From positions 1 through 64,000 of the forward strand of contig NZ_QXMG01000029.1 in the NCBI RefSeq assembly GCF_003569765.1: 64,000 bases of DNA, read 5' to 3'. The notes under the pieces are model-generated. The model did not search any database and was not told the DNA's origin. It was given only the letters and a program-made list of their open reading frames with translations. This document shows, in pieces, positions 31,053-42,245 of this stretch. A program made the translations under genes and the position numbers. Source of the DNA: Caldimonas tepidiphila. Lineage in GTDB: Bacteria > Pseudomonadota > Gammaproteobacteria > Burkholderiales > Burkholderiaceae_C. The stretch's first letter is position 1. The number at the start of each line of letters is the position of its first letter.

Positions 31053-31592
31053 TTACTTCTGGTGCGACTTGGCGAAGTTGGCGATGCCGTCGGTGACTTC
31101 CTGGCGGGCGGCCTCGGGGCCTTCCCAGCCCTGCACCTTGACCCACTTGCCGGGCTCGAGGTCCTTGTAGTGCTCGAAGAAGTGCTGGATGCGCTTGAGG
31201 ATCAGCTCCTCCACGTCCTCGGGCTTCTGCAGCTTCTTGTAGATCGGCAGGATCTTGTCGGTCGGCACCGCGAGCAGCTTGGAGTCGCCGCCGGCCTCGT
31301 CCTCCATCTTCAGGATGCCGATCGGGCGGCAGGGGACCACGACGCCCGGGATCAGCGGATAGGGCGTGATCACCAGCACGTCGACCGGGTCGCCGTCGGC
31401 GGCCAGGGTCTGCGGCACGTAGCCGTAGTTGCACGGGTAGTGCATCGCGGTGCCCATGAAGCGGTCGACGAACAGCGCGCCGGTCTCCTCATCGACTTCG
31501 TACTTGATCGGGTCGGCGTTCATCGGGATCTCGATGATCACGTTGAACTGCTCGGGCGCCTTGGCGCCAGGGGTCACGTTGTGCAGGCTCAT
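31053..31592 (-). CDS. ppa: Inorganic pyrophosphatase, family I
   Basis: Soluble Mg-dependent enzyme that hydrolyses PPi and pulls biosynthetic reactions forward. 179 aa, normal length; signature DGDPVDVLV with the metal-binding Asp residues, and [18 protein letters not shown] near the N-terminus. Start ATG 31592 (MSLHNVTPG). Divergent from the membrane pyrophosphatase gene. Confidence 0.96.
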   Translation of the reverse strand: MSLHNVTPGAKAPEQFNVIIEIPMNADPIKYEVDEETGALFVDRFMGTAMHYPCNYGYVPQTLAADGDPVDVLVITPYPLIPGVVVPCRPIGILKMEDEAGGDSKLLAVPTDKILPIYKKLQKPEDVEELILKRIQHFFEHYKDLEPGKWVKVQGWEGPEAARQEVTDGIANFAKSHQK

Positions 31593-31843
31593 GGCGAGGG
31601 TTCTCTTCGTGCAAAAGTGGGCAAACGAGCCCGCGAGTTTACCGGGCCGGCTTGCGATCGCCTGACGCCGGTACCTGCCCCTTCCCGGGGCGACCCCGCG
31701 GAACACGCGATTGCCGCCGCCGCGGCCTTGGCATAGAGTGGGCCGGCGATCCGGCACGCAGCACCCCGGCCCCAGGGAGCGAGACCCTGCGACCGGCCGG
31801 CCGCGCCCGGCCCGACCTCCTCCCGGCGGCACAGGAGAAGCCC

Positions 31844-34012
<2,169 letters not shown>

Positions 34013-34150
34013 GACTGCTTCCGAGATTCCCTCCGGCCTCCGAACCCCGGCGCGGCCCCGGGCACGGGCGCCGGGGCGACGCGGCCGGCGCCAACGGTGC
34101 CGACAGGGACATCGGGCCGCAGCCGCCCTTCCTCCGCGACACTGGCCGAC

Positions 34151-35035
34151 GTGCCCTCGAACCGCCTGCCCGGCAGCCTCGCCGCCGCCCTGATGCTCGC
34201 CCTCGTGCTGCCGGCCGACGCCGCGCTGGTGCACCGGGAGACCTCCGCCTTCGGCACCCTCTACGTCCACGATGAGGCCGGCGAGCGCTGCCTGAGCTTC
34301 AACCCCCGGCGCGACCAGCGCCAGACCTGCATCGACCTGGACGAGCCGCAGCGCCTGGTGTTCGAGTACTACAAGGGGATGATGGCGGCGCTCTACCTGA
34401 ACTCCGCGCCGCGGCGCGTGCTGGTGATCGGCCTCGGCGGCGGTGCGCTGCCGGCGGCGCTGCAGCGGCTCTTCCCGGCGCTGGAGATGGACATCGTGGA
34501 GATCGACCCGGCCGTGGTGCGCGTCGCGCGGAAGTTCTTCGGCTTCCACCCGGCGGCCGGAACGCACATCCACGAGGAGGACGGCCGCGCCTTCGTGCAG
34601 CGGGCGCGCAAGGCGGGGCGGCAGTACGACCTCGTGATGCTCGACGCCTTCGACCCCGACTACATACCCGCGCACCTGATGACGCTGGAGTTCCTGCTGG
34701 AGTTGAAGGACCTGCTCGCCGAGGACGGGGTGGTCGCGGCCAACACCTTCTCGACCAGCCGACTGCAGCAGCAGGAGACCGCCACCTACTTCGGTGCCTT
34801 CGGGGCCTTCTACAACCTCAAGGGCGGCAACCGCATCATCCTCGCCACCCGGGACGGCATCCCGCCGCTGGAGAGCGTGTCGGCGAGCGCGAAGGCGCTC
34901 GACGAGCGGCTGCGGCCGCTCGGGATCGAGCGCCAGGAGTTGCTGATGCGCTTCACCCTGCAGCAGGAGATGCCGCGCAACGCGCGGGTGCTGAGCGACC
35001 GGCAACTGCCGTCCGGGACGCCGGGAAAGAAATAG
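34151..35035 (+). CDS. Spermidine synthase-like protein with signal sequence
   Basis: About 294 aa. SAM-dependent-methyltransferase/spermidine-synthase fold: VLVIGLGGGALPAAL and DIVEIDPAVV form the nucleotide site, and DLVMLDAFD replaces the polyamine-site region. An N-terminal hydrophobic stretch (LAAALMLALVLPADA) looks like a signal peptide, unusual for a polyamine enzyme, so it may act outside the cytosol or not make spermidine. The GTG at 34151 is one start choice, GTG 34097 another; neither has a clear Shine-Dalgarno. Confidence 0.7.
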   Translation: MPSNRLPGSLAAALMLALVLPADAALVHRETSAFGTLYVHDEAGERCLSFNPRRDQRQTCIDLDEPQRLVFEYYKGMMAALYLNSAPRRVLVIGLGGGALPAALQRLFPALEMDIVEIDPAVVRVARKFFGFHPAAGTHIHEEDGRAFVQRARKAGRQYDLVMLDAFDPDYIPAHLMTLEFLLELKDLLAEDGVVAANTFSTSRLQQQETATYFGAFGAFYNLKGGNRIILATRDGIPPLESVSASAKALDERLRPLGIERQELLMRFTLQQEMPRNARVLSDRQLPSGTPGKK

Positions 35036-35066
35036 CTCTCGTCCCGTCGCCCTGCCCCCGGCGGAC

Positions 35067-35103
35067 CGCGGCCGCCCGGGCAGCGAATGCCGGGGCGGCC
35101 GCG
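35067..35103. terminator. GC-rich hairpin between convergent genes
   Basis: CGCGGCCGCC (35067-35076) pairs perfectly with GGCGGCCGCG (35094-35103) between the spermidine synthase-like gene and lpdA. There is no T tract, so termination on either strand is only inferred. Confidence 0.45.
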
Positions 35104-35146
35104 AGAGGATGTCGGAGCGGCCGAAGCCGCGACCCGGGAACGCTGC

Positions 35147-36964
35147 TTACTTGCGCTGCGGCGGCAGGTCCGTGCACGAGCCGTGCGCGACCTCGGCGGC
35201 CATGCCGATCGACTCGCCCAGCGTCGGGTGCGGGTGGATGGTCTTGCCGATGTCCACCTCGTCCGCGCCCATCTCGATCGCAAGCGCGATCTCGCCGATC
35301 ATGTCGCCCGCGTGCGTGCCGACGATGCCGCCGCCGACGATGCGGCCGGTCTCGGCGTCGAACAGCAGCTTCGTGAAGCCCTCGTCGCGGCCGTTGGCAA
35401 TGGCGCGGCCGGAAGCGGTCCACGGGAACAGGCCCTTCTTCACTTTCCTGCCCTCGGCCTTGGCCTGGTCCTCGGTCAGGCCCACCCACGCCACCTCGGG
35501 ATCGGTGTAGGCCACGCTCGGGATCACGCGCGCGTCGAACGCCGCCTTGTGGCCTGCGGCGACCTCGGCCGCCACGTGCGCCTCGTGCACCGCCTTGTGC
35601 GCGAGCATCGGCTGGCCGACGACGTCGCCGATGGCGAAGATGTGCGGCACGTTGGTGCGCATCTGGATGTCGACCGGGATGAAGCCGCGGTCGCTCACCA
35701 CGACGCCGGCGTTCTCGGCGCCGATCTTCTTTCCATTCGGCGTGCGGCCGACGGCCTGCAGCACGAGGTCGTAGAGGCCCTCGCTCCTGGTGCCGTCCTG
35801 CGCCTCGAACTGCACGCGGATGCCCTCGGGCGTCGCCTCGGCGCCGACGGTCTTCGTCTTCAACATGATGTTGTCGAAGCGCGGCGCGTTCATCTTCTGC
35901 CAGACCTTGACGAGGTCGCGGTCCGCGCCCTGCATCAGGCCGTCCATCATCTCGACCACGTCCAGGCGCGCGCCGAGCGTCGAGTAGACGGTGCCCATCT
36001 CCAGGCCGATGATGCCGCCACCGATGATCAGCATCTTCTTCGGCGTCTCGCGCAGCTCCAGCGCGCCGGTCGAGTCGACGATGCGCGGGTCCTGCGGCAG
36101 GAAGGGCAGGCGCACTGCCTGCGAGCCCGCGGCGATGATCGCGTTCTTGAAGCGGATGGTCTTGCTGGCGCCGGTGCGTTCCTGGGCGTCGCCCGAGGTC
36201 TCCTCGACCTTGACGTGGTGCGGATCGACGAAGTTGCCGTAGCCGCGCACGATCGTCACCTTGCGCATCTTCGCCATCGCGGCGAGGCCGCCGGTGAGCT
36301 TGCCCACCACCTTGGCCTTGTGGCCGCGCAGCTTGTCGATGTCCACGCTCGGTTCGCCGAACGAGACGCCGAGGTCGGCGAAGTGCTTCACCTCGTCCAT
36401 CACCGCCGCGACGTGCAGCAGCGCCTTCGACGGGATGCAGCCGACGTTCAGGCACACGCCGCCGAGCGTCGCGTAGCGCTCGACCAGCACCACCTTCATG
36501 CCGAGGTCGGCGGCGCGGAAGGCGGCCGAGTAGCCGCCGGGGCCGGCGCCGAGCACGAGCACGTCGCACTCGAGGTCGGCCGTGCCGGAGAAGCTCGCTG
36601 CGGCAGGCGTCGGCGCCACGGGCGCCGCCTTCGGGAAGGAGGCCTCCTGCCCCGTCGAGTAGGACTCGGGCGCGGTGGGCTGCGCCGGGGCCGGCGCGGC
36701 GGCGGCCGGCGCACCGGCTGCGGCGCCCTCGGCCTCCAGCGTCAGGATCACCGAGCCCTGGTTCACGGTGTCGCCGAGCTTGACCTTGAGCTCCTTCACC
36801 ACGCCGGCGTGCGAGGAGGGAATCTCCATCGAGGCCTTGTCACTTTCCACCGTGATCAGGCTCTGCTCGGCCTTCACGGTGTCGCCGGGTTTGACCAGCA
36901 CTTCGATGATCGCTACGTCCTTGAAGTCGCCGATGTCGGGGACGCTGACGTCGATGAGGGCCAT
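35147..36964 (-). CDS. lpdA: Dihydrolipoyl dehydrogenase (E3) with N-terminal lipoyl domain
   Basis: Reoxidises dihydrolipoamide of the pyruvate dehydrogenase complex with NAD+. 605 aa, longer than ordinary E3 (about 470), because residues 1-80 form a lipoyl domain ([11 protein letters not shown], lipoyl lysine K43) joined by an Ala/Pro linker. The flavoprotein part has [13 protein letters not shown], the redox disulfide [10 protein letters not shown], and the C-terminal catalytic HPHPTLGE. This fused form is known in Betaproteobacteria such as Neisseria. Last gene of the aceE-aceF-BPH-lpdA cluster. Confidence 0.95.
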   Translation of the reverse strand: MALIDVSVPDIGDFKDVAIIEVLVKPGDTVKAEQSLITVESDKASMEIPSSHAGVVKELKVKLGDTVNQGSVILTLEAEGAAAGAPAAAAPAPAQPTAPESYSTGQEASFPKAAPVAPTPAAASFSGTADLECDVLVLGAGPGGYSAAFRAADLGMKVVLVERYATLGGVCLNVGCIPSKALLHVAAVMDEVKHFADLGVSFGEPSVDIDKLRGHKAKVVGKLTGGLAAMAKMRKVTIVRGYGNFVDPHHVKVEETSGDAQERTGASKTIRFKNAIIAAGSQAVRLPFLPQDPRIVDSTGALELRETPKKMLIIGGGIIGLEMGTVYSTLGARLDVVEMMDGLMQGADRDLVKVWQKMNAPRFDNIMLKTKTVGAEATPEGIRVQFEAQDGTRSEGLYDLVLQAVGRTPNGKKIGAENAGVVVSDRGFIPVDIQMRTNVPHIFAIGDVVGQPMLAHKAVHEAHVAAEVAAGHKAAFDARVIPSVAYTDPEVAWVGLTEDQAKAEGRKVKKGLFPWTASGRAIANGRDEGFTKLLFDAETGRIVGGGIVGTHAGDMIGEIALAIEMGADEVDIGKTIHPHPTLGESIGMAAEVAHGSCTDLPPQRK

Positions 36965-36968
36965 GGGA

Positions 36969-37541
36969 TCAGCCTTTCAGTTTCATGGCGTGGACCTTCA
37001 CCGGTCCCGCCGAGTTCTTGTCGAATTCGCAGCCGGCCCGGCAGCCGATCTCGGCCACCTCGCGGGCAGTGCGTGCCTTGTCGTATGCGGCGTACATCGC
37101 GCCGAGCGCGAAGCTGCGCCCCGAGCCGATGCCCCAGAAGCGGTCGAACTCGAAGACCTCGCGGTAGGAGTAGATGCCGTAGATGCCGCTGGCGTTGGCG
37201 ATGACGGCGGTGAACTGCGAGGACTCGTAGGGGTCGGCGTCCTCCTCGCGGGTGTTGAGGAAGAACTTCTCCTTGAGCTGCGGGTGCAGCCGCAGGAAGG
37301 TCTCGAACACCTCGTCGCGCGAGCTCAAGCGGAGCTGGTCGGCGGGCAGCGCGCCGAGCGCCTTGCGCAGCACCGCGAAGTGCGCGGTGGTGCCGGCCAT
37401 GCCGATCCAGTTGTCGCCGACCTTGAACAGCTTCTCGTTGACCTCGTAGCCGTGCGCCAGCCGCGTGTCGCCGAAGGTCACCAGCGTGTCCGCGGCGATC
37501 GCCACCTGATCGCCCTTCTTCACCACCACCACGGTCGTCAT
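36969..37541 (-). CDS. Betaproteobacterial proteasome homologue (BPH), HslV-like Ntn hydrolase
   Basis: 190 aa starting [27 protein letters not shown]. After Met removal Thr2 would be the N-terminal nucleophile, as in HslV and proteasome beta subunits. [18 protein letters not shown] and an acidic residue pattern near AADT support the fold. The sequence is clearly different from HslV (MTTIVSVRR, GGTADA) and from Anbu, and no hslU-like ATPase is nearby. I assign it to the BPH family of Betaproteobacteria from memory. ATG 37541 has AAGGAGAGG upstream. It sits inside the pyruvate dehydrogenase cluster, 4 nt from lpdA; its substrate is unknown. Confidence 0.8.
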   Translation of the reverse strand: MTTVVVVKKGDQVAIAADTLVTFGDTRLAHGYEVNEKLFKVGDNWIGMAGTTAHFAVLRKALGALPADQLRLSSRDEVFETFLRLHPQLKEKFFLNTREEDADPYESSQFTAVIANASGIYGIYSYREVFEFDRFWGIGSGRSFALGAMYAAYDKARTAREVAEIGCRAGCEFDKNSAGPVKVHAMKLKG

Positions 37542-37626
37542 GCTCGCAACCTCTCCTTCGCTTCGGGACTTCTGCCGCAGCCGGAGCACGGGACGCGCCC
37601 GCCGGGGCGCGCGCGTCCCGTTGCCG

Positions 37627-39330
37627 TCACAGCATCACGCGACGGAAGTCCGCGAGCACCTGGCCGAGGTAGGCGTTGAAGCGGGCCGCGGCCGCGCCGT
37701 CGATGACGCGATGGTCCCAGCTCAGGGACAGCGGCAGCATCAGGCGCGGCACGAACTGCTTGCCGTCCCACTTCGGCTCCATGCTCGACTTGCACACACC
37801 CAGGATCGCGACCTCGGGAGCGTTGATGATCGGCGTGAAGTAGCGCCCGCCGATGCCGCCGAGCGAGGAGATCGAGAAGCAGCCGCCGGTCATGTCGGCG
37901 GGGCCGAGCTTGCCGTCGCGCGCCTTCTTGGCGAGCTCGTTCATCTCCTGGCTGATCTGCAGGATGCCTTTCTTGTCGGCGTCCCGGATCACCGGCACCA
38001 CCAGACCGTTGGGCGTGTCCGCCGCGAAGCCGATGTGGTAGTACTGCTTCTGGACGATCTGGTCGCCGTCGAGCGAGGCGTTGAACTCGGGGAACTTCTT
38101 CAGCGCCGCGACCGAGGCCTTGATCAGGAAGGCGAGCATCGTGACCTTGACGCCGCTCTTCTCGTTCTCCTTGTTGAGCTGCACGCGGAAGGCTTCCAGC
38201 TCGGTGATGTCCGCGTCGTCGTGGTTCGTGACGTGCGGGATGATCACCCAGTTGCGGTGCAGGTTGGCGCCGGAGATCTTCTTGATGCGCGACATCTCCT
38301 TGCGCTCGACCGGGCCGAACTTCGCGAAGTCGACCTTCGGCCAGGGCAGCAGGCCCAGGCCGCCGCCCTCGACCGCGCCGGCGGCCGCGGCCGCCGGGGC
38401 CTTGGCCTTCTGCGCCTGCGTCTGCACCTGGCCGGCCATCACGCCCTTGACGAAGCCGTGCACGTCCTGCTGGGTGATGCGGCCCTTCGGGCCGGTGCCC
38501 GGCACCTCGGCCAGCGGCACGCCGAGCTCGCGGGCGAGCGCGCGGATCGCGGGCGAGGCGTGCGGCAGCTTGCCGCTGGGAGCGGTCGGCTCGTGGGCCG
38601 GCAGCTTGGCGGTCGGCACGGTGCGCTCGACCGGCTGGCTCGCGAGGTCCGCCGGGGCGGCTGCCGCCGCGGACGGGGCCGCGGCAGGCGCCGGGGCTGC
38701 GGCGGCCGGCGCGGGCACAGGTGCGGCGGCGCCGCCGCCTGCCTGCTCGATGACCGCGACCGGCGTGCCCTTGGACACCTTGTCGCCGAGCTTGACCTTC
38801 AGCTCCTTGACCACGCCGGCGTGCGAGGACGGGATCTCCATCGAGGCCTTGTCGCTCTCGACCGTGATCAGGCTCTGCTCGACCTTGACGGTGTCGCCGA
38901 CCTTGACCAGCAGCTCGATCACCGCGACCTCGTCGAAGTCGCCGATGTCGGGCACCACGGCCTCGACCCGACCACCGGAGGCGGCGGGCGCGGGCGCCGG
39001 TGCCGCGGAGGCGGCGGCCTCGGCCGCTGCGCCGGGCGCGGGCGCGACCGTCAGGGACGGCACGGGCACCGCAGGCGCCGGCGCGGCCGCCGCGTCGCTC
39101 TCGACCAGCAGCAGCAGGCTGCCCTCGCTGACCTTGTCGCCGAGCTTGACCTTCATCTCCTTGATCACGCCGGCGTGCGTCGCCGGGATCTCCATCGAGG
39201 CCTTGTCGGACTCGACCGTCACCAGGCTCTGCTCGACCTGGATCTTGTCGCCGGGCTTGACCAGGACCTCGATGACCTCGACGTCCTTGAAGTCCCCGAT
39301 GTCGGGGACCTTGACTTCAACCAGTGCCAT
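37627..39330 (-). CDS. aceF: Dihydrolipoyllysine acetyltransferase (E2)
   Basis: Core of pyruvate dehydrogenase; moves acetyl from lipoyl to CoA. 567 aa: two tandem lipoyl domains (each with [11 protein letters not shown]), Ala/Pro-rich linkers, a peripheral subunit-binding domain ([23 protein letters not shown]), and the catalytic domain ending in [14 protein letters not shown] with the active-site His. Follows aceE by 24 nt. Confidence 0.96.
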   Translation of the reverse strand: MALVEVKVPDIGDFKDVEVIEVLVKPGDKIQVEQSLVTVESDKASMEIPATHAGVIKEMKVKLGDKVSEGSLLLLVESDAAAAPAPAVPVPSLTVAPAPGAAAEAAASAAPAPAPAASGGRVEAVVPDIGDFDEVAVIELLVKVGDTVKVEQSLITVESDKASMEIPSSHAGVVKELKVKLGDKVSKGTPVAVIEQAGGGAAAPVPAPAAAAPAPAAAPSAAAAAPADLASQPVERTVPTAKLPAHEPTAPSGKLPHASPAIRALARELGVPLAEVPGTGPKGRITQQDVHGFVKGVMAGQVQTQAQKAKAPAAAAAGAVEGGGLGLLPWPKVDFAKFGPVERKEMSRIKKISGANLHRNWVIIPHVTNHDDADITELEAFRVQLNKENEKSGVKVTMLAFLIKASVAALKKFPEFNASLDGDQIVQKQYYHIGFAADTPNGLVVPVIRDADKKGILQISQEMNELAKKARDGKLGPADMTGGCFSISSLGGIGGRYFTPIINAPEVAILGVCKSSMEPKWDGKQFVPRLMLPLSLSWDHRVIDGAAAARFNAYLGQVLADFRRVML

Positions 39331-39354
39331 GTTCTTCTTCCTTCGGCTCGGCTC

Positions 39355-42063
39355 TCAGGCGTACAGCGGGTTGATCTTGTCGGCGTTGAGGCCGTACTTC
39401 GCGATCGCCTCGGCGACCTTGGCGACCGGCACCTTGCCCTCGTCGGCCAGCGTCTTCAGCGACGCGACGACGACGTAGTGGCGGTTGACCTCGAAGTGCT
39501 CGCGCAGCTTGCCGCGGAAGTCGCTGCGGCCGAAGCCGTCGGTGCCCAGCACGCGGTAGACGCGGCCCGCCGGGATGAAGGCACGGATCTGCTCCGCGAA
39601 GCTCTTCATGTAGTCGGTCGAGGCGATCACCGGGCCGTCGTGCGGCAGCAGCTGCTGCGTCACGTAGGGCACGCGCGGCGTCTCGGTCGGGTGCAGCAGG
39701 TTCCAGCGGTCGCAGTCCTGGCCTTCGCGGCCCAGCTCGTTGAAGCTCGGGCAGCTGAAGACGTTGGCCGACACGCCCCAGTCCTTGGCCAGCAGCTCGG
39801 CGGCGGCGATCGACTCGCGCAGGATGGTGCCGGAGCCGAGCAGGTTCACGCTCGGGCCGCCGTTCTTCGCGCCTTCCTGCAGCAGGTACATGCCCTTGAT
39901 GATCTGCTCTTCCGTGCCCGGCTTGAGTCCCGGCTGCGCATAGTTCTCGTTGAGCAGCGTCAGGTAGAAGAAGACGTTGTCCTGCTTCTCCACCATGCGC
40001 TTGAGGCCATGGTGCAGGATCACGCCGACTTCATGCGCGAAGGTCGGGTCGTAGCTGATGCAGTTCGGGATCGTGCCGGCGAGGATGTGGCTGTGGCCGT
40101 CCTCGTGCTGCAGGCCCTCGCCGTTGAGCGTGGTGCGCCCCGAGGTGCCGCCGAGCAGGAAGCCGCGCGCCTGCATGTCGCCGGCGGCCCAGGCCAGGTC
40201 GCCGATGCGCTGGAAGCCGAACATCGAGTAGTAGACGTAGAACGGGATCATCACGCGGTTGTTCGTCGAGTACGACGTCGCCGCAGCGATCCACGAGCTC
40301 ATGCCGCCCGCCTCGTTGATGCCTTCCTGCAGGATCTGGCCGGCCTTGTCCTCCTTGTAGTACATCACCTGGTCCTTGTCGACCGGGGTGTACTGCTGGC
40401 CCGCGGGGTTGTAGATGCCGATCTGGCGGAACAGGCCCTCCATGCCGAAGGTGCGCGCCTCGTCGACGAGGATCGGCACCGTGCGCGGGCCCAGCTCCTT
40501 GTCGCGCAGCAGCTGCGTCAGGAAGCGCACGTAGGCCTGCGTCGTCGAGATCTCGCGGCCCTCGGCGGTCGGCTCGAGCACAGCCTTGAAGGTCTCCAGC
40601 GGCGGCACGGTGAACTGCTCGTCGGCCTTCGGGCGGCGCTTCGGCAGGTAGCCGCCGAGCGCGGCACGGCGCTCCTGCAGGTAGCGCATCTCGGGCGTGT
40701 CGTCGGCCGGCTTGTAGAACGGCACCTCGGCGAGCTTGTCGTCGGGGATGGGGATGTTGAAGCGGTCGCGCATGCCGCGGATGTCGTCTTCCGTCAGCTT
40801 CTTGGTCTGGTGCGCGGTGTTCTTGCCCTCGCCGCTCTTGCCCATGCCGTAGCCCTTGACGGTCTTCACGAGCAGCACGGTCGGCTGGCCCTTGTGGTTG
40901 ACCGCGCGGTGGTAGGCCGCGTAGACCTTCTGAGGGTCGTGGCCGCCACGGTTCAGGCGCCAGATGTCGTCGTCGCTCATCTTGGCGACCATCTCCAGCA
41001 GCTTCGGGTGCTTGCCGAAGAAGTGCTTGCGCACGAAGGCGCCGTCGTTGGCCTTCATCGCCTGGTAGTCGCCGTCGAGCGTCTCCATCATGACCTTGCG
41101 CAGCAGGCCTTCCTTGTCGCGCGCCAGCAGCGGATCCCAGTAGCCGCCCCACAGCAGCTTGATGACGTTCCAGCCCGCGCCGCGGAACTCGCCCTCGAGC
41201 TCCTGCACGATCTTGCCGTTGCCGCGCACCGGACCGTCCAGGCGCTGCAGGTTGCAGTTGACGACGAAGATCAGGTTGTCGAGCTTCTCGCGCGCGGCCA
41301 GGCCGATCGCGCCCAGGCTCTCGGGCTCGTCCATCTCGCCGTCGCCGCAGAACACCCAGACCTTGCGCTTGGAGGTGTCGGCGATGCCGCGCGCGTGCAG
41401 GTACTTCAGGAAGCGCGCCTGGTAGATCGCCATCAGCGGGCCCAGGCCCATCGACACCGTCGGGAACTGCCAGAACTCGGGCATCAGCTTCGGGTGCGGG
41501 TAGCTGGAGAGGCCCTTGCCGTCCACTTCCTGGCGGAAGTTCAGCAGCTGCTCCTCGGTGATGCGGCCTTCCATGTAGGCGCGCGCGTAGATGCCGGGCG
41601 AGGAGTGGCCCTGGATGTAGAGCAGGTCGCCGCCGTGGTCGGGCGTGTCGGCGTGCCAGAAGTGGTTGAAGCCGGCGCCGAACATCGTCGCGACCGACGC
41701 GAACGAGGAGATGTGGCCGCCGAGGTCGCCGCCGTCCGCGGGGTTGTGGCGGTTGGCCTTCACGACCATCGCCATCGCGTTCCAGCGCATGTAGGCGCGC
41801 AGCCGCTCCTCGATGTCGAGGTTGCCCGGGCAGCGCTCCTCCTGGTCGGGCGGAATGGTGTTGACGTAGGCGGTGTTGGCGGAGAACGGCATGTCGATGC
41901 CGGCCTGGCGCGCCTGGTCGATCAGCTGCTCGAGCAGGAAGTGGGCGCGCTCGGGACCTTCTGCTTCGATGACGGCGGACAGGGCATCCAGCCACTCGCG
42001 GGTTTCCTGTGCGTCGGCGTCGTTGGCCGCTGCGCCCAGGAAGGAATCAGGCAATGCAGACAT
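39355..42063 (-). CDS. aceE: Pyruvate dehydrogenase E1 component, homodimeric
   Basis: Thiamine-diphosphate enzyme that decarboxylates pyruvate and acetylates E2. 902 aa, typical of the homodimeric class. Visible: HISSFASVATMFGAGFNHFW, the ThDP-binding GDGEMDEPE, and DGHSHILAGTIPN. ATG 42063 (MSALPDSFLGAAAND); the longer frame reading is leader. Divergent from the sensor kinase; a promoter is predicted at 42133-42161. Confidence 0.97.
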   Translation of the reverse strand: MSALPDSFLGAAANDADAQETREWLDALSAVIEAEGPERAHFLLEQLIDQARQAGIDMPFSANTAYVNTIPPDQEERCPGNLDIEERLRAYMRWNAMAMVVKANRHNPADGGDLGGHISSFASVATMFGAGFNHFWHADTPDHGGDLLYIQGHSSPGIYARAYMEGRITEEQLLNFRQEVDGKGLSSYPHPKLMPEFWQFPTVSMGLGPLMAIYQARFLKYLHARGIADTSKRKVWVFCGDGEMDEPESLGAIGLAAREKLDNLIFVVNCNLQRLDGPVRGNGKIVQELEGEFRGAGWNVIKLLWGGYWDPLLARDKEGLLRKVMMETLDGDYQAMKANDGAFVRKHFFGKHPKLLEMVAKMSDDDIWRLNRGGHDPQKVYAAYHRAVNHKGQPTVLLVKTVKGYGMGKSGEGKNTAHQTKKLTEDDIRGMRDRFNIPIPDDKLAEVPFYKPADDTPEMRYLQERRAALGGYLPKRRPKADEQFTVPPLETFKAVLEPTAEGREISTTQAYVRFLTQLLRDKELGPRTVPILVDEARTFGMEGLFRQIGIYNPAGQQYTPVDKDQVMYYKEDKAGQILQEGINEAGGMSSWIAAATSYSTNNRVMIPFYVYYSMFGFQRIGDLAWAAGDMQARGFLLGGTSGRTTLNGEGLQHEDGHSHILAGTIPNCISYDPTFAHEVGVILHHGLKRMVEKQDNVFFYLTLLNENYAQPGLKPGTEEQIIKGMYLLQEGAKNGGPSVNLLGSGTILRESIAAAELLAKDWGVSANVFSCPSFNELGREGQDCDRWNLLHPTETPRVPYVTQQLLPHDGPVIASTDYMKSFAEQIRAFIPAGRVYRVLGTDGFGRSDFRGKLREHFEVNRHYVVVASLKTLADEGKVPVAKVAEAIAKYGLNADKINPLYA

Positions 42064-42132
42064 GCGTGTCTCCTCGTTGGGGGGTGTTTCGGGGGCGGGC
42101 GGGAGTTTGGCACAGCCTCGAAGCTTTTTCAA

Positions 42133-42161
42133 ATTATGCGAGTGCTTTTTGTAATGTGGAA
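42133..42161 (-). promoter_or_regulatory. Predicted promoter of the aceE cluster
   Basis: Minus strand: -35 TTCCAC (42161-42156), 17-nt spacer, -10 CATAAT (42138-42133), in an AT-rich patch unlike its surroundings. Leader about 65 nt. No PdhR-type palindrome was recognised. Confidence 0.45.
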
Positions 42162-42245
42162 AATTGCTGCACCTGCACATCGACGCCCCGCTTTCATCCG
42201 GTGCAAAAAACGACCCCGGCATGCCCGGGATCGATAATTCGCACC

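Noticed and set aside
37540-42237. 1565-aa plus-strand open frame over the pyruvate dehydrogenase genes
   Set aside because: It is the antisense of aceF and aceE, whose products are unmistakable; the composition is typical of an antisense frame in GC-rich DNA.
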